Below are positions 1 through 7,086 of a DNA stretch of 11,949 bases, in pieces. A program made the translations under genes and the position numbers. The stretch comes from Nitriliruptoraceae bacterium (lineage in GTDB: Bacteria; Actinomycetota; Nitriliruptoria; Nitriliruptorales; Nitriliruptoraceae). Location: assembly GCA_007116505.1 (NCBI GenBank), contig SKII01000113.1:1-11949 (forward strand). The letters are read 5' to 3'. Under the pieces are notes generated by a model that ran no database searches, was not told the origin of the DNA, and saw nothing but the letters and a program-made list of their open reading frames with translations. Position 1 is the first letter of the stretch. Every line of letters starts with the position of its first letter.

Positions 1-2133
1 ATCTACGACGCGCTCGTGCGCATGGCGCAGGACTTCGCGACCCGCGAGCCGCTCGTCGACGGGCACGGGAACTTCGGCTCGATCGACGGGGACCCGCCGG
101 CAGCCATGCGCTACACGGAGGCGCGCCTCTCCCCCCTCGCCATGGAGCTGCTCGAGGGCATCGACGAGGACACCGTCGACGAGGTCGAGAACTACGACGG
201 CTACGACACCGAGCCCGTCGTCCTCCCGGCTCGGTTCCCGAACCTGCTCGTGAACGGTGCCTCCGGCATCGCGGTCGGCATGGCGACCACCATCCCGCCG
301 CACAACCTCGGCGAGGTGATCGACGCCTGCCTCCACCTCGTGAGGCGCCCCGACGCGACGGTCGACGACCTCATGCGCCACGTCCCCGCCCCCGACCTGC
401 CGGGCGGCGCTCGGATCGTCGACGGGCCGGGCATCCGCGAGGCCTACGTGTCCGGGCGCGGCGGCATCACCGTGGAGGCGATCGCGACGACGGAGACGCG
501 GACCGGGAACCTCCCGCGCATCGTCATCACCGAGATCCCCTACCAGGTCAACAAGGCGTCGCTGCTCGAGCGCATCGCCGGACTGGTCGCGGAGCGCCGC
601 CTCGACGACATCCGCGACCTGCGCGACGAGGCCTCGCGCGACGGGATGCGCATCGTCATCGAGTGCAAGCGCGGCGCCGACCCGGCTGCGGTGCTCGCGC
701 GGCTCTACCAGCTCACCGACCTCCGCTCGACGATCAACGTGAACATGGTCGCGCTCGTCGACGGCGCGCCACGGACGCTCGGCCTGCGCGAGGCGCTCGT
801 CGCCTACCTCGCCCACCAGCGTGAGGTCCTCACCCGCCGGACCACCCACCGGCTGGAGCGCGCGCGAGCGAGGGCGCACGGCGTGGAGGGCCTGCTCACC
901 GCCATCGACCAGCTCGACGCCGTCATCGCGACGATCCGTGCGGCCGACAGTGCCGCGGAGGCACGCGTCGCCCTGATGGAGGGCTTCGACCTGAGCGACG
1001 TGCAGGCGCAGGCCGTGCTCGACCTGCAGCTGCGTCGCCTCGCGGCGCTCGAGCGTGCCCAGCTCGAGGACGAGTACCAGGAGCTCGTGGAGCGCATCGC
1101 CGGCCTCGAGCGCATCCTCGGGGACACCGAGGTCCTCGACGCGGTCCTCGTCGACGAGCTGAAGGACGTGCGCCAGCGCTTCGCGAACCCGCGCCGCACG
1201 CGCCTCGAGGAGGCGAGGACCGCGGAGGACGGCAGCCCCTCGGAGGTCGTCCCCACGTTCGAGGCGCAGGAGGTCACCGTCGCCGTCACCCGCGGCGGCG
1301 TGGTGCGGTCCGTCGCCCGGCGGCGGGCGAGCCCCCCGCTCACCAGCCGCACCGACCCCACGGTCGCCGTCCTGCGCGCGACGACCGAGGACACCCTCGT
1401 CCTCGTCGACGCCGGGGGGACGGCGCATCGCATCGCGGTCGGCGACATGCCGGTCGTGCGACCCTCCGCGCGGGGGACGCACGTCGGCGGGCTCCTCGGT
1501 GGCGGTCCTGACCGGCCGATCGTCGGGGCGCTCGTCGTCCCCGTCGACGTCGACGACGTGACGCTCGTCACGGCCAGCGCCGCAGGGCTCGTCAAGCGCA
1601 CCCCCCTCGCAGAGATCGCAGGCTCGCGCCAGCGCTCCATCATGGCGGCCGGACTGAAGCCCGGGGACGAGCTGGTCGCAGCCGTGCTCTGCCGGGACGG
1701 CGACGAGCTCGTGATGGCCCACGACGGCGGGCTCGGCATCCGGTTCGCCGCCGACGACGTCCGGCCGATGGGACGCGGCGCCGCCGGTGTCGCGGGTATC
1801 CGCACCGCCGGCGCGCAGGTCGTGTCCCTCGAGGTCCTGCCCGCCGGCGACGTGGGCACGCTGCTGAGCGTCAGCACCTCCGGCGTCGTCCGACGCTTCG
1901 CCGCCGACGAGATCGCGGTGACCGGCCGCGGGGGGAAGGGCGTGAAGGTCGGGGACGTCCCCCTCTCCTGGCTCGGACCGCGCGCCGACCTGCACCTCAA
2001 CGTCGGCGAGGAGGCGGTCGTGGTCCGCGGCGCTGACGTCACGACCAGCCGGCGGACCGGCCGGGGAACGGCGCTCGGGGGAACCGTGCTGGGCGTGGTC
2101 GCCGCCGAGCACGTCCCGGAGGACCCATCATGA
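1..2133 (+). CDS. gyrA: DNA gyrase / topoisomerase IV subunit A (5' end missing)
   Basis: This is the DNA-cleaving subunit of a type IIA topoisomerase, which passes one duplex through a transient double-strand break with ATP supplied by a GyrB/ParE partner. The frame is open from base 1. The first visible residues, [10 protein letters not shown], align with about residues 85-94 of E. coli GyrA, so roughly 85-90 residues lie outside; the visible 710 residues imply about 800 in total, normal for GyrA. The catalytic tyrosine is in [10 protein letters not shown] (Tyr codon 112-114). The resistance-associated Asp87 equivalent is the wild-type Asp at codon 7-9; the Ser83 position is off the edge. 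The tower and coiled-coil part ([17 protein letters not shown]) is followed from about base 1270 by about six beta-pinwheel repeats. The canonical GyrA-box is absent from the first blade (RRRASPP there), but GRGGKGV occurs near 1924-1944. Family assignment is secure; gyrase versus topoisomerase IV is not. Confidence 0.93.
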   Translation: MYDALVRMAQDFATREPLVDGHGNFGSIDGDPPAAMRYTEARLSPLAMELLEGIDEDTVDEVENYDGYDTEPVVLPARFPNLLVNGASGIAVGMATTIPPHNLGEVIDACLHLVRRPDATVDDLMRHVPAPDLPGGARIVDGPGIREAYVSGRGGITVEAIATTETRTGNLPRIVITEIPYQVNKASLLERIAGLVAERRLDDIRDLRDEASRDGMRIVIECKRGADPAAVLARLYQLTDLRSTINVNMVALVDGAPRTLGLREALVAYLAHQREVLTRRTTHRLERARARAHGVEGLLTAIDQLDAVIATIRAADSAAEARVALMEGFDLSDVQAQAVLDLQLRRLAALERAQLEDEYQELVERIAGLERILGDTEVLDAVLVDELKDVRQRFANPRRTRLEEARTAEDGSPSEVVPTFEAQEVTVAVTRGGVVRSVARRRASPPLTSRTDPTVAVLRATTEDTLVLVDAGGTAHRIAVGDMPVVRPSARGTHVGGLLGGGPDRPIVGALVVPVDVDDVTLVTASAAGLVKRTPLAEIAGSRQRSIMAAGLKPGDELVAAVLCRDGDELVMAHDGGLGIRFAADDVRPMGRGAAGVAGIRTAGAQVVSLEVLPAGDVGTLLSVSTSGVVRRFAADEIAVTGRGGKGVKVGDVPLSWLGPRADLHLNVGEEAVVVRGADVTTSRRTGRGTALGGTVLGVVAAEHVPEDPS

Positions 2134-2711
2134 GCGACGAGGCGACGAGGCGGATCGCGCGCCTGCTCTCGGGCCTTCACGGCCTCCCCGAGGACGGGCT
2201 GGCTGTGCGCCGCGCGGTCGACACGGATGGTCCGGCGCTCACCGCGCTGGTCTCCGCCGCCTACGACGAGTACCGCTGCGGCCCGCTCGACCCGGACGTG
2301 TTCGACGCGGACCTCGCCACGCCGGCGACCGCCGCCGAGGGGACGGGCCGGAGCTGGTGGGTGCTGCTCACCGACCTCGGGGCCGGACGGACGGTGGTCG
2401 CGTCGGTCGCGCTCGGACCGGTCGGGCAGGGACCCGACGGCACACCGCGCGCGGAGCTGCACCGCCTCTACCTCGCCCCGGCCGTCCGCGGGGCGGGCCT
2501 CGCGACCGCCCTCGTCCGCGGCGTCGCGGAGGAGGCGCGGCTCGCAGGAGCGGCCGTGCTCGAGGCATGGTCCGACACGCGCCTCGGCGACGCGCACCGC
2601 CGCTACCTCGCGCTGGGGTTCAGCGAGACCGACGAGCGCCGCGAGCTCGGCGACCCTGCGGGGACGACCGAGGTCCTCTTCCGCCTGCCCCTCGAGACGC
2701 CTGCCCCTTGA
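2130..2711 (+). CDS. GNAT-family N-acetyltransferase
   Basis: This 193-residue protein has the GNAT acetyl-CoA fold. An N-terminal segment reads [24 protein letters not shown]. Motif A is [20 protein letters not shown], with the pyrophosphate-binding R-G-A-G-L-A at residues 120-125, followed by motif [10 protein letters not shown]. These proteins move an acetyl group from acetyl-CoA to an amine on a small molecule or protein; the substrate cannot be told from sequence. The ATG overlaps the upstream topoisomerase stop (ATGA), and GGAGG at 2118-2122 lies 7 bases before it, so the two genes are probably translationally coupled. The segment near residues 54-75 is variable. A GNAT gene directly behind a topoisomerase A subunit may simply reflect co-transcription. 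Confidence 0.88.
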   Translation: MSDEATRRIARLLSGLHGLPEDGLAVRRAVDTDGPALTALVSAAYDEYRCGPLDPDVFDADLATPATAAEGTGRSWWVLLTDLGAGRTVVASVALGPVGQGPDGTPRAELHRLYLAPAVRGAGLATALVRGVAEEARLAGAAVLEAWSDTRLGDAHRRYLALGFSETDERRELGDPAGTTEVLFRLPLETPAP

Positions 2712-2728
2712 GCGTCCTGCACCGGAGG

Positions 2729-2749
2729 CCGCACGGGAGGCTCCCGCGG
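2729..2749 (+). terminator. Weak hairpin after the GNAT gene, possible terminator
   Basis: A short stem CGGGA/TCCCG closes a 3-base loop, and CCG/CGG can extend it outside a two-base bulge. It starts 18 bases after the GNAT stop. There is no run of T after it, so intrinsic termination is uncertain, as is common in G+C-rich genomes. Confidence 0.3.
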
Positions 2750-2760
2750 AGCGGAGCGGC

Positions 2761-2789
2761 GCGACATGGGGCCCGCCGGCGGTTAGCAT
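2761..2789 (+). promoter_or_regulatory. Candidate sigma-70-type promoter of the pot operon
   Basis: GCGACA at 2761-2766 (matching the last four bases of TTGACA) and TAGCAT at 2784-2789 (fits TANNNT) are 17 bases apart, the ideal spacing. This is one of the few A+T-richer islands in the intergenic gap. A perfect 10-base palindrome, CCGCCGGCGG (2773-2782), fills most of the spacer and could be an operator, although G+C-rich palindromes are frequent here by chance. Transcription would start near 2796, giving a leader of about 110 bases to the small ORF and about 166 to potA. Confidence 0.4.
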
Positions 2790-2814
2790 TGCGGGACGGC
2801 GGTCCTCCCGTCGG

Positions 2815-2843
2815 TGCAGCCCAGCTCGTCGATGCAGCCCAGC
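2815..2843 (+). repeat. 11-base direct repeat in the pot leader
   Basis: TGCAGCCCAGC occurs at 2815-2825 and again at 2833-2843, 18 bases apart start to start, just downstream of the candidate promoter. It could be a tandem binding site for a regulator or a chance duplication. Confidence 0.4.
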
Positions 2844-2905
2844 CGTGCCGCCCCCGTCCACGTCCCCACCCCTGCCGCACGCGCGGTGAGCGAGGAGGCG
2901 ACGCC

Positions 2906-2965
2906 ATGCCCACCCCCCACCGGACCACGGATGTCGCCGCGGCGCCCTCGAGGCCCCGCGGTTGA
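2906..2965 (+). CDS. Putative 19-residue leader peptide upstream of potA
   Basis: The ORF starts with ATG at 2906 and encodes MPTPHRTTDVAAAPSRPRG. A strong Shine-Dalgarno, GAGGAGG at 2892-2898, sits 7 bases before the ATG, better than anything in front of potA itself. Its stop TGA (2963-2965) overlaps the TTG start of potA as TTGA, the arrangement used for translational coupling. The peptide resembles nothing I recognise. Two readings are possible: a genuine regulatory or coupling leader, or the true N-terminus of PotA separated from its frame by an indel. The ORF and ribosome site are visible; the role is inferred. Confidence 0.5.
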   Translation: MPTPHRTTDVAAAPSRPRG

Positions 2966-4071
2966 GCGCCCCCGCGGGCGCGGGCCCCGCCGTGTCGCTC
3001 CGAGGGATCAGCAAGGTCTTCCCGGGAAGCCGCGGCGGTGAGGACACCATCGCGCTGGACGGCGTCGACCTCGACATCGTCGACGGCGAGTTCTTCTCCC
3101 TCCTCGGACCCTCCGGCTGCGGGAAGACGACGCTGCTGCGCATCGTGGCCGGACTCGAGTTCCCGACGGCGGGGAGCGTGCGCATCCACGGGCGCGAGGT
3201 CGGCCTCGAGCCGCCCGACCGCCGCCCTGTCAACACCGTCTTCCAGGCGTACGCGCTTTTCCCCCACATGACCATCGCCGACAACATCGCCTTCGGCCTG
3301 CGCATGAAGGGCGTCGCCCGCGACGAGATCCGCACGCGCGTCGCCGAGGCCATCGACCTGGTCCGCCTCAAGGGCCGCGAGGATCGGATGCCCTCCCAGG
3401 TCTCCGGAGGTCAGCAGCAGCGCGTCGCGCTCGCCCGCGCGCTCGTGAACCGCCCGGAGGTGCTGCTCCTCGACGAGCCGCTCGGCGCCCTCGACCTCAA
3501 GCTCCGCCAGGCGATGCAGCTCGAGCTCAAGACGCTGCAGGAACGGGTCGGCATCACCTTCGTGCTCGTGACGCACGACCAGGAGGAGGCGCTGGCGATG
3601 TCGGACCGGCTCGCCGTGATGGACGGCGGGCGGCTCGTCCAGGTGGGCAGCCCCGGCGAGGTGTACGAGCGTCCCGGCACGCGCTTCGTCGCGAACTTCC
3701 TCGGGGAGTCGAACCTGCTCGAGGCCTCGCTCGTCGACGCCGGCGTCGTGCGCCTCCCCGACGGCAGCACGGCACGGGTGGCCACGGAGCGGCCCGTCGG
3801 CAGCCGCGTCACCGTGGCGCTGCGACCCGAGCACCTCGACCTGCGCCACGCCGAGGCCGCCCGGGACCCGCACCTCGACGCGGTCCATGGGGTGGTCGTC
3901 AAGGCGTTCTACATGGGCAGCGCCATCTACTACGACGTCGCCCTCGATGGCACCGACGGGCTGATCGTCGAGGTCCGGCAGAACAACGCGCCCGGCATCG
4001 AGCACTACGGCGAGAGCGAGCGGGTCCGCGTGCGCTGGGACCCCAAGAGCATCACCGTGCTGGCGGACTGA
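2962..4071 (+). CDS. potA: Polyamine ABC transporter ATP-binding protein (PotA-like)
   Basis: This is the cytoplasmic ATPase of a spermidine/putrescine-type importer, which powers substrate passage through PotB-PotC. Seen in order: Walker A GPSGCGKTT (residues 49-57), a Q-loop in VFQAYALFPHMT, the ABC signature VSGGQQQ (147-153), Walker B VLLLDEP (167-173), the D-loop GALD, and the switch histidine in LVTHDQEEA (His205). A C-terminal TOBE-type domain from about residue 240 includes VALRPEHLDL. The length of 369 residues is typical. The TTG start overlaps the stop of a 19-codon leader ORF; an alternative GTG start is at 2992 (VSLRGISKVF), and neither has a strong Shine-Dalgarno of its own. The stop overlaps the potB start by one base. 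The family is certain; the exact substrate is inferred from the operon and PotD. Confidence 0.93.
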   Translation: MSAPAGAGPAVSLRGISKVFPGSRGGEDTIALDGVDLDIVDGEFFSLLGPSGCGKTTLLRIVAGLEFPTAGSVRIHGREVGLEPPDRRPVNTVFQAYALFPHMTIADNIAFGLRMKGVARDEIRTRVAEAIDLVRLKGREDRMPSQVSGGQQQRVALARALVNRPEVLLLDEPLGALDLKLRQAMQLELKTLQERVGITFVLVTHDQEEALAMSDRLAVMDGGRLVQVGSPGEVYERPGTRFVANFLGESNLLEASLVDAGVVRLPDGSTARVATERPVGSRVTVALRPEHLDLRHAEAARDPHLDAVHGVVVKAFYMGSAIYYDVALDGTDGLIVEVRQNNAPGIEHYGESERVRVRWDPKSITVLAD

Positions 4072-4949
4072 TGGCGGCCGTCCGCCCGGCCGAGGGACTC
4101 GAGCGCGACGCCGTGCGCGCCGAGGCCCGCAGGGGTCTGCTCATCGGCGCTCCCGCGATCGTCACGCTGCTCGTCCTGTTCGTGCTCCCCCTGGTCGCCG
4201 TCGTGGTGAACTCGCTCGGGACGCGGACGCGGACCGGGAGGACGGACCTCTCCGCGCTCGGGTTCGACGCGTACCGGCGTCTCGCCGATCCGCTCGTCCT
4301 GGAGATCGTGGCGCGCTCGTTCGGCTACGCGCTGCTCACGACGGTCATCTGCCTGGTCATCGGGTACCCGTTCGCGTACCACCTCGCGACGCGCAGCACG
4401 CGCCTGCGCGCGGTCCTGCTCGTCCTCGTGATGCTGCCGTTCTGGTCGAACTTCCTCGTGCGCACCTACGCCTGGCGTGTGCTGCTCGGGTCCGACGGTC
4501 CGTTCGTGGCGACGCTGAGCGCGCTCGGCCTGCCGGAGGCCCGGCTCCTGTTCACCCCGTTCGCGATCGTGCTCGGGCTCGTCTACGGGTTCCTCCCGCT
4601 CATGATCCTGCCGCTGTACGCGGCGATCGAGCGCATCGACCACTCCCTGATCGAGGCGGCCCGTGACCTGCACGCGAGCGGCTGGCGCGCCTTCCGGGAG
4701 GTGACCCTCCCCCTCTCGCGCTCCGGCATCATCGCCGGGTCCGTGCTCGTGTTCATCCCGTCGTTCGGCGCCTACGTCACCCCCGAGCTGCTCGGAGGAT
4801 CGCGCACCACGATGATCGGGAGCTACGTCGTCCGGCAGTTCCTCGCCGCCCGCGACTGGCCGTTCGGCTCCGCCCTGTCCGTCGCGATCCTCATCGTCAT
4901 GCTGCTCGCCACCACCGTGTACTTCCGCACCGGCGGACGCTCGCTGTGA
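4071..4949 (+). CDS. potB: Polyamine ABC transporter permease (PotB-like)
   Basis: This 292-residue inner-membrane protein is one of two permease subunits of the importer. It has about six hydrophobic segments (roughly residues 24-46, 83-106, 113-130, 160-186, 218-236 and 266-284), with FWSNFLVRTYAWRVLLG typical of PotB after the third. The cytoplasmic EAA loop that docks on the ATPase is at residues 195-215, beginning EAARDLHASG and ending VTLPL. The ATG overlaps the potA stop by one base and there is no clear Shine-Dalgarno, so translation probably depends on potA. The stop overlaps the potC start by four bases (GTGA). Confidence 0.92.
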   Translation: MAAVRPAEGLERDAVRAEARRGLLIGAPAIVTLLVLFVLPLVAVVVNSLGTRTRTGRTDLSALGFDAYRRLADPLVLEIVARSFGYALLTTVICLVIGYPFAYHLATRSTRLRAVLLVLVMLPFWSNFLVRTYAWRVLLGSDGPFVATLSALGLPEARLLFTPFAIVLGLVYGFLPLMILPLYAAIERIDHSLIEAARDLHASGWRAFREVTLPLSRSGIIAGSVLVFIPSFGAYVTPELLGGSRTTMIGSYVVRQFLAARDWPFGSALSVAILIVMLLATTVYFRTGGRSL

Positions 4950-5848
4950 GTGGGCTCGGCGTGAGGACGGCCCGGGCACGGCGCAGACCCCCGGCATCGG
5001 CGCTCGCGCCGTCCCGTGCGGTCGAGCGGCTGCTCGCCGGGAACGCATGGCTCGTGTTCGCCTTCCTCTACCTCCCCATCCTCGCCCTCATCGTGCTGTC
5101 GTTCAACGACAACCGGATCGTGGGCGTCTGGAGCGGCGCATCGCTCCGCTGGTACCGCGAGCTCGCCGGCGATCGCGCCGTCCTGTCGGCCCTGCGCAAC
5201 TCGCTCATCGTGGCCGTCGTCTCGACGGTGATCGCGACCGCGCTCGGCACGGCCGCCGCGATCGCGCTCGAGCGCTACCGCTGGCGAGGACGGCGCGCGT
5301 TCGACGGGATGCTGTTCCTCCCGGTCATCATCCCCGACGTCACGATGGCCGTGATGATGCTCCTGTTCTTCGTGCAGGTCTTCCGCCTCGTCGGCAACGT
5401 GCTCGGCTTCACCGGTGGCTTCGGCCTCACGACCATCGTCCTGTCGCACGTCGCGTTCAACGTGTCCTTCGTCGCGATCGTGGTGAGGGCGCGACTCGCC
5501 GGCATGAGCCGGGTGCTCGAGGAGGCCGCGGCGGACCTCTACGCGGGCCCGTGGCAGCGCTTCCGCCACGTCACGCTGCCGCTCATCGCACCGGGCATCG
5601 CCGGCGGGGCGCTGCTCGCCCTGACGCTCTCGCTCGACGACGTCGTCATCACGAGCTTCGTCGCCGGGCCCGGCTCGACGACGCTGCCCGTCTACGTGTT
5701 CGGGCTCGTCCGACGCGGCGTCACTCCGCTCATCAACGCCGTCTCCGTCCTGATGCTCGCGGGGTCGATGATCCTCGTGATCGTCTCCCTGCTGCTGCAG
5801 GGCCGGCGGACCGGCGGTGAGCGCCAGAGATCCGGGTCGGCACGCTGA
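4946..5848 (+). CDS. potC: Polyamine ABC transporter permease (PotC-like)
   Basis: This second permease subunit, 300 residues, pairs with PotB. It has an Arg-rich cytoplasmic N-terminus, then about six membrane segments (roughly 34-53, 85-108, 123-147, 160-182, 215-232 and 262-285). PotC-like signatures are VLSFNDNR after the first segment, LPVIIPDVTMAVMML, and LSLDDVVITSFVAGPGSTTL. The EAA loop is at about 192-213 (EEAAADLYAGPWQRF, then LPL). The GTG start sits inside the potB stop (GTGA), giving coupling without a separate ribosome site. A tail of about 20 residues rich in Arg, Gly and Ser follows the last segment. Confidence 0.92.
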   Translation: MSGLGVRTARARRRPPASALAPSRAVERLLAGNAWLVFAFLYLPILALIVLSFNDNRIVGVWSGASLRWYRELAGDRAVLSALRNSLIVAVVSTVIATALGTAAAIALERYRWRGRRAFDGMLFLPVIIPDVTMAVMMLLFFVQVFRLVGNVLGFTGGFGLTTIVLSHVAFNVSFVAIVVRARLAGMSRVLEEAAADLYAGPWQRFRHVTLPLIAPGIAGGALLALTLSLDDVVITSFVAGPGSTTLPVYVFGLVRRGVTPLINAVSVLMLAGSMILVIVSLLLQGRRTGGERQRSGSAR

Positions 5849-5862
5849 GGCGGCCGACCCCC

Positions 5863-5902
5863 CGACCTGCACGACCCCCCACGACCTGCACGACCCTGCA
5901 GG
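5863..5902 (+). promoter_or_regulatory. Direct repeat plus hairpin between potC and potD
   Basis: The 15-base sequence CGACCTGCACGACCC occurs at 5863-5877 and 5882-5896, 19 bases apart. The second copy also forms a perfect hairpin, CCTGCA (5885-5890) and TGCAGG (5897-5902) around a 6-base loop. It lies in the 85-base gap before the potD ribosome site. It could bind a regulator, partly terminate transcription, or protect a potD mRNA end so that the binding protein is made in excess over the membrane parts; no role is proven. Confidence 0.45.
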
Positions 5903-5920
5903 ACCACACGGAACCCCACC

Positions 5921-5928
5921 AGGAGGTG
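5921..5928 (+). promoter_or_regulatory. Strong Shine-Dalgarno fixing the potD start
   Basis: AGGAGGTG lies 5 bases before the ATG at 5934. It is a near-perfect match to the anti-Shine-Dalgarno and decides for this ATG over the in-frame GTG at 5817, which would lie inside potC and place 39 unlikely residues before the signal peptide. Confidence 0.85.
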
Positions 5929-5933
5929 CAACC

Positions 5934-7019
5934 ATGCGCACGAGCATCCGGACCATCGCGGCCGTCGCCGCCCTGACCCTGAGCGCCGCGGCCTGCGGCT
6001 CGGGCGCGGACGCGCCCGTGGCGGCCGACTGCGTGCCGGGACAGACCGACGGTGACCTGCTGCTGTACAACTGGAACGACTACATGGACGACGACCTCCT
6101 CGCGGACTTCGAGGCCGAGTTCGGCGTACGCGTCACGCAGGACTTCTACCCGTCGAACGAGGAGATGCTCGCCCGCGTCGTCGCCGGCGGCGCGCAGTAC
6201 GACGTCGTCGTCCCGAGCGACTACATGATCGAGCTCATGATCGAGGACTCGCTCCTGCTCCCGCTCACCCGCGCGGCGGTTCCCAACATCGCGAACGTCG
6301 CGACGCAGTTCGCCGACCCGCCGTACGACCCCGGACTCGACCACTCGGTGCCGTTCCTGTGGGGCACGACCGGGCTCGGCGTGAACGTCGAGCTGCTCGG
6401 CGACGTCGAGCCGTCGTGGGACCTGGTCTTCGACCCCGAGCTCGCGGGGAACCTCCCCGGACGCGTCCTCCTGCTCGATGACGCCCGCGAGACGATGGGC
6501 GCCGCGCTGAACTGGCTCGGGCTGGACCCCAACACGCAGGACGAGGCTGACCTGCAGGCCGCTGCGGACGCCATCGCGACCGCGCGCGCCTGGACGGCGG
6601 CGTACAACTCGGACCTGTACGCGGAGCTGCTGCTCTCCGGAGAGGTCGTCGTCTCCCACGGCTACTCGGGCAACTTCCTCGAGGCCTTCGACGGCGACGA
6701 GCGCTTCGCGTACCTCGTGCCGCAGGAGGGCGCGACGCTGTGGACGGACAACCTGGCGATCCTCGCCACGGCCCCGCACCCCTGCACCGCGCACACCTTC
6801 CTCGACTTCGTCCTGCGACCGGAGCAGCACGCCCGGCTGACGAACCTCATCTACTGCCCGTCGCCGAACGCGCTGGCGGACCCGTTCATCGACCCGGAGA
6901 TCCTCTCCGACCCGGACGTCTACCCGGACGCGCAGACGCTGTCGCGCCTCACGTTCCTGCGCGACACCGGCGACGCCGAGGTCCGCTACACCGACCTGTT
7001 CACGCAGGCGCGCAGCTGA
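5934..7019 (+). CDS. potD: Polyamine-binding lipoprotein (PotD-like)
   Basis: This 361-residue extracytoplasmic solute-binding protein captures polyamine and delivers it to PotBC. The N-terminus MRTSIRTIAAVAALTLSAAA followed by Cys21 is a lipoprotein signal peptide, so the mature protein should be lipid-anchored outside the membrane. PotD landmarks are YNWNDYM (Trp47, Tyr50), VVPSDYMIE (Ser95, Tyr97), LWGTTGLGVN, DDARETMGAALN (Asp183, Glu186), LWTDNLAI (Trp270, Asp272) and YCPSPNALA (Tyr307). By recall these correspond to E. coli PotD ligand positions, including the acidic residues that bind the amines. Tyr244 (GYSGNF) appears where E. coli has Trp229. The mature protein is acidic. It is the last gene of the operon, has its own strong ribosome site, and is followed by a long hairpin. 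Putrescine versus spermidine preference cannot be set from sequence. Confidence 0.92.
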   Translation: MRTSIRTIAAVAALTLSAAACGSGADAPVAADCVPGQTDGDLLLYNWNDYMDDDLLADFEAEFGVRVTQDFYPSNEEMLARVVAGGAQYDVVVPSDYMIELMIEDSLLLPLTRAAVPNIANVATQFADPPYDPGLDHSVPFLWGTTGLGVNVELLGDVEPSWDLVFDPELAGNLPGRVLLLDDARETMGAALNWLGLDPNTQDEADLQAAADAIATARAWTAAYNSDLYAELLLSGEVVVSHGYSGNFLEAFDGDERFAYLVPQEGATLWTDNLAILATAPHPCTAHTFLDFVLRPEQHARLTNLIYCPSPNALADPFIDPEILSDPDVYPDAQTLSRLTFLRDTGDAEVRYTDLFTQARS

Positions 7020-7045
7020 CCGAGCGGCACCAGCCTCCGGACACC

Positions 7046-7079
7046 GACGTGGCCCGGCCCCCAGGGGTCGGGCCACGTC
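7046..7079. terminator. Long hairpin between convergent potD and sugar-phosphate mutase genes
   Basis: GACGTGGCCCG (7046-7056) pairs perfectly with CGGGCCACGTC (7069-7079). A G-U pair and three G-C pairs extend the stem to a 4-base loop, giving about 15 pairs in all. It lies 27 bases after the potD stop and 7 bases before the end of the opposing gene, and so can serve both directions. The T-run is poor (TCTCGTC), as is usual in very G+C-rich genomes. Confidence 0.8.
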
Positions 7080-7086
7080 TCGTCGG

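Noticed and set aside
804..3371. 855-codon open frame on the minus strand
   Set aside because: It lies antisense to the topoisomerase, acetyltransferase and potA genes, and its product is low-complexity Arg/Ser/Pro/Ala with no recognisable domain. Long antisense frames are expected where third positions are almost all G or C.
2620..4005. 461-codon open frame on the minus strand across potA
   Set aside because: It is antisense to an unmistakable ABC ATPase and looks like a composition artefact.
5863..5896. Two-repeat mini-CRISPR or attachment site
   Set aside because: Only two copies 19 bases apart with a 4-base gap, no cas genes, no integrase and no tRNA nearby.
5817..5933. GTG at 5817 as the start of potD
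   Set aside because: It would overlap potC and put 39 unusual residues before a normal lipoprotein signal peptide; the ATG at 5934 has a near-perfect ribosome site.
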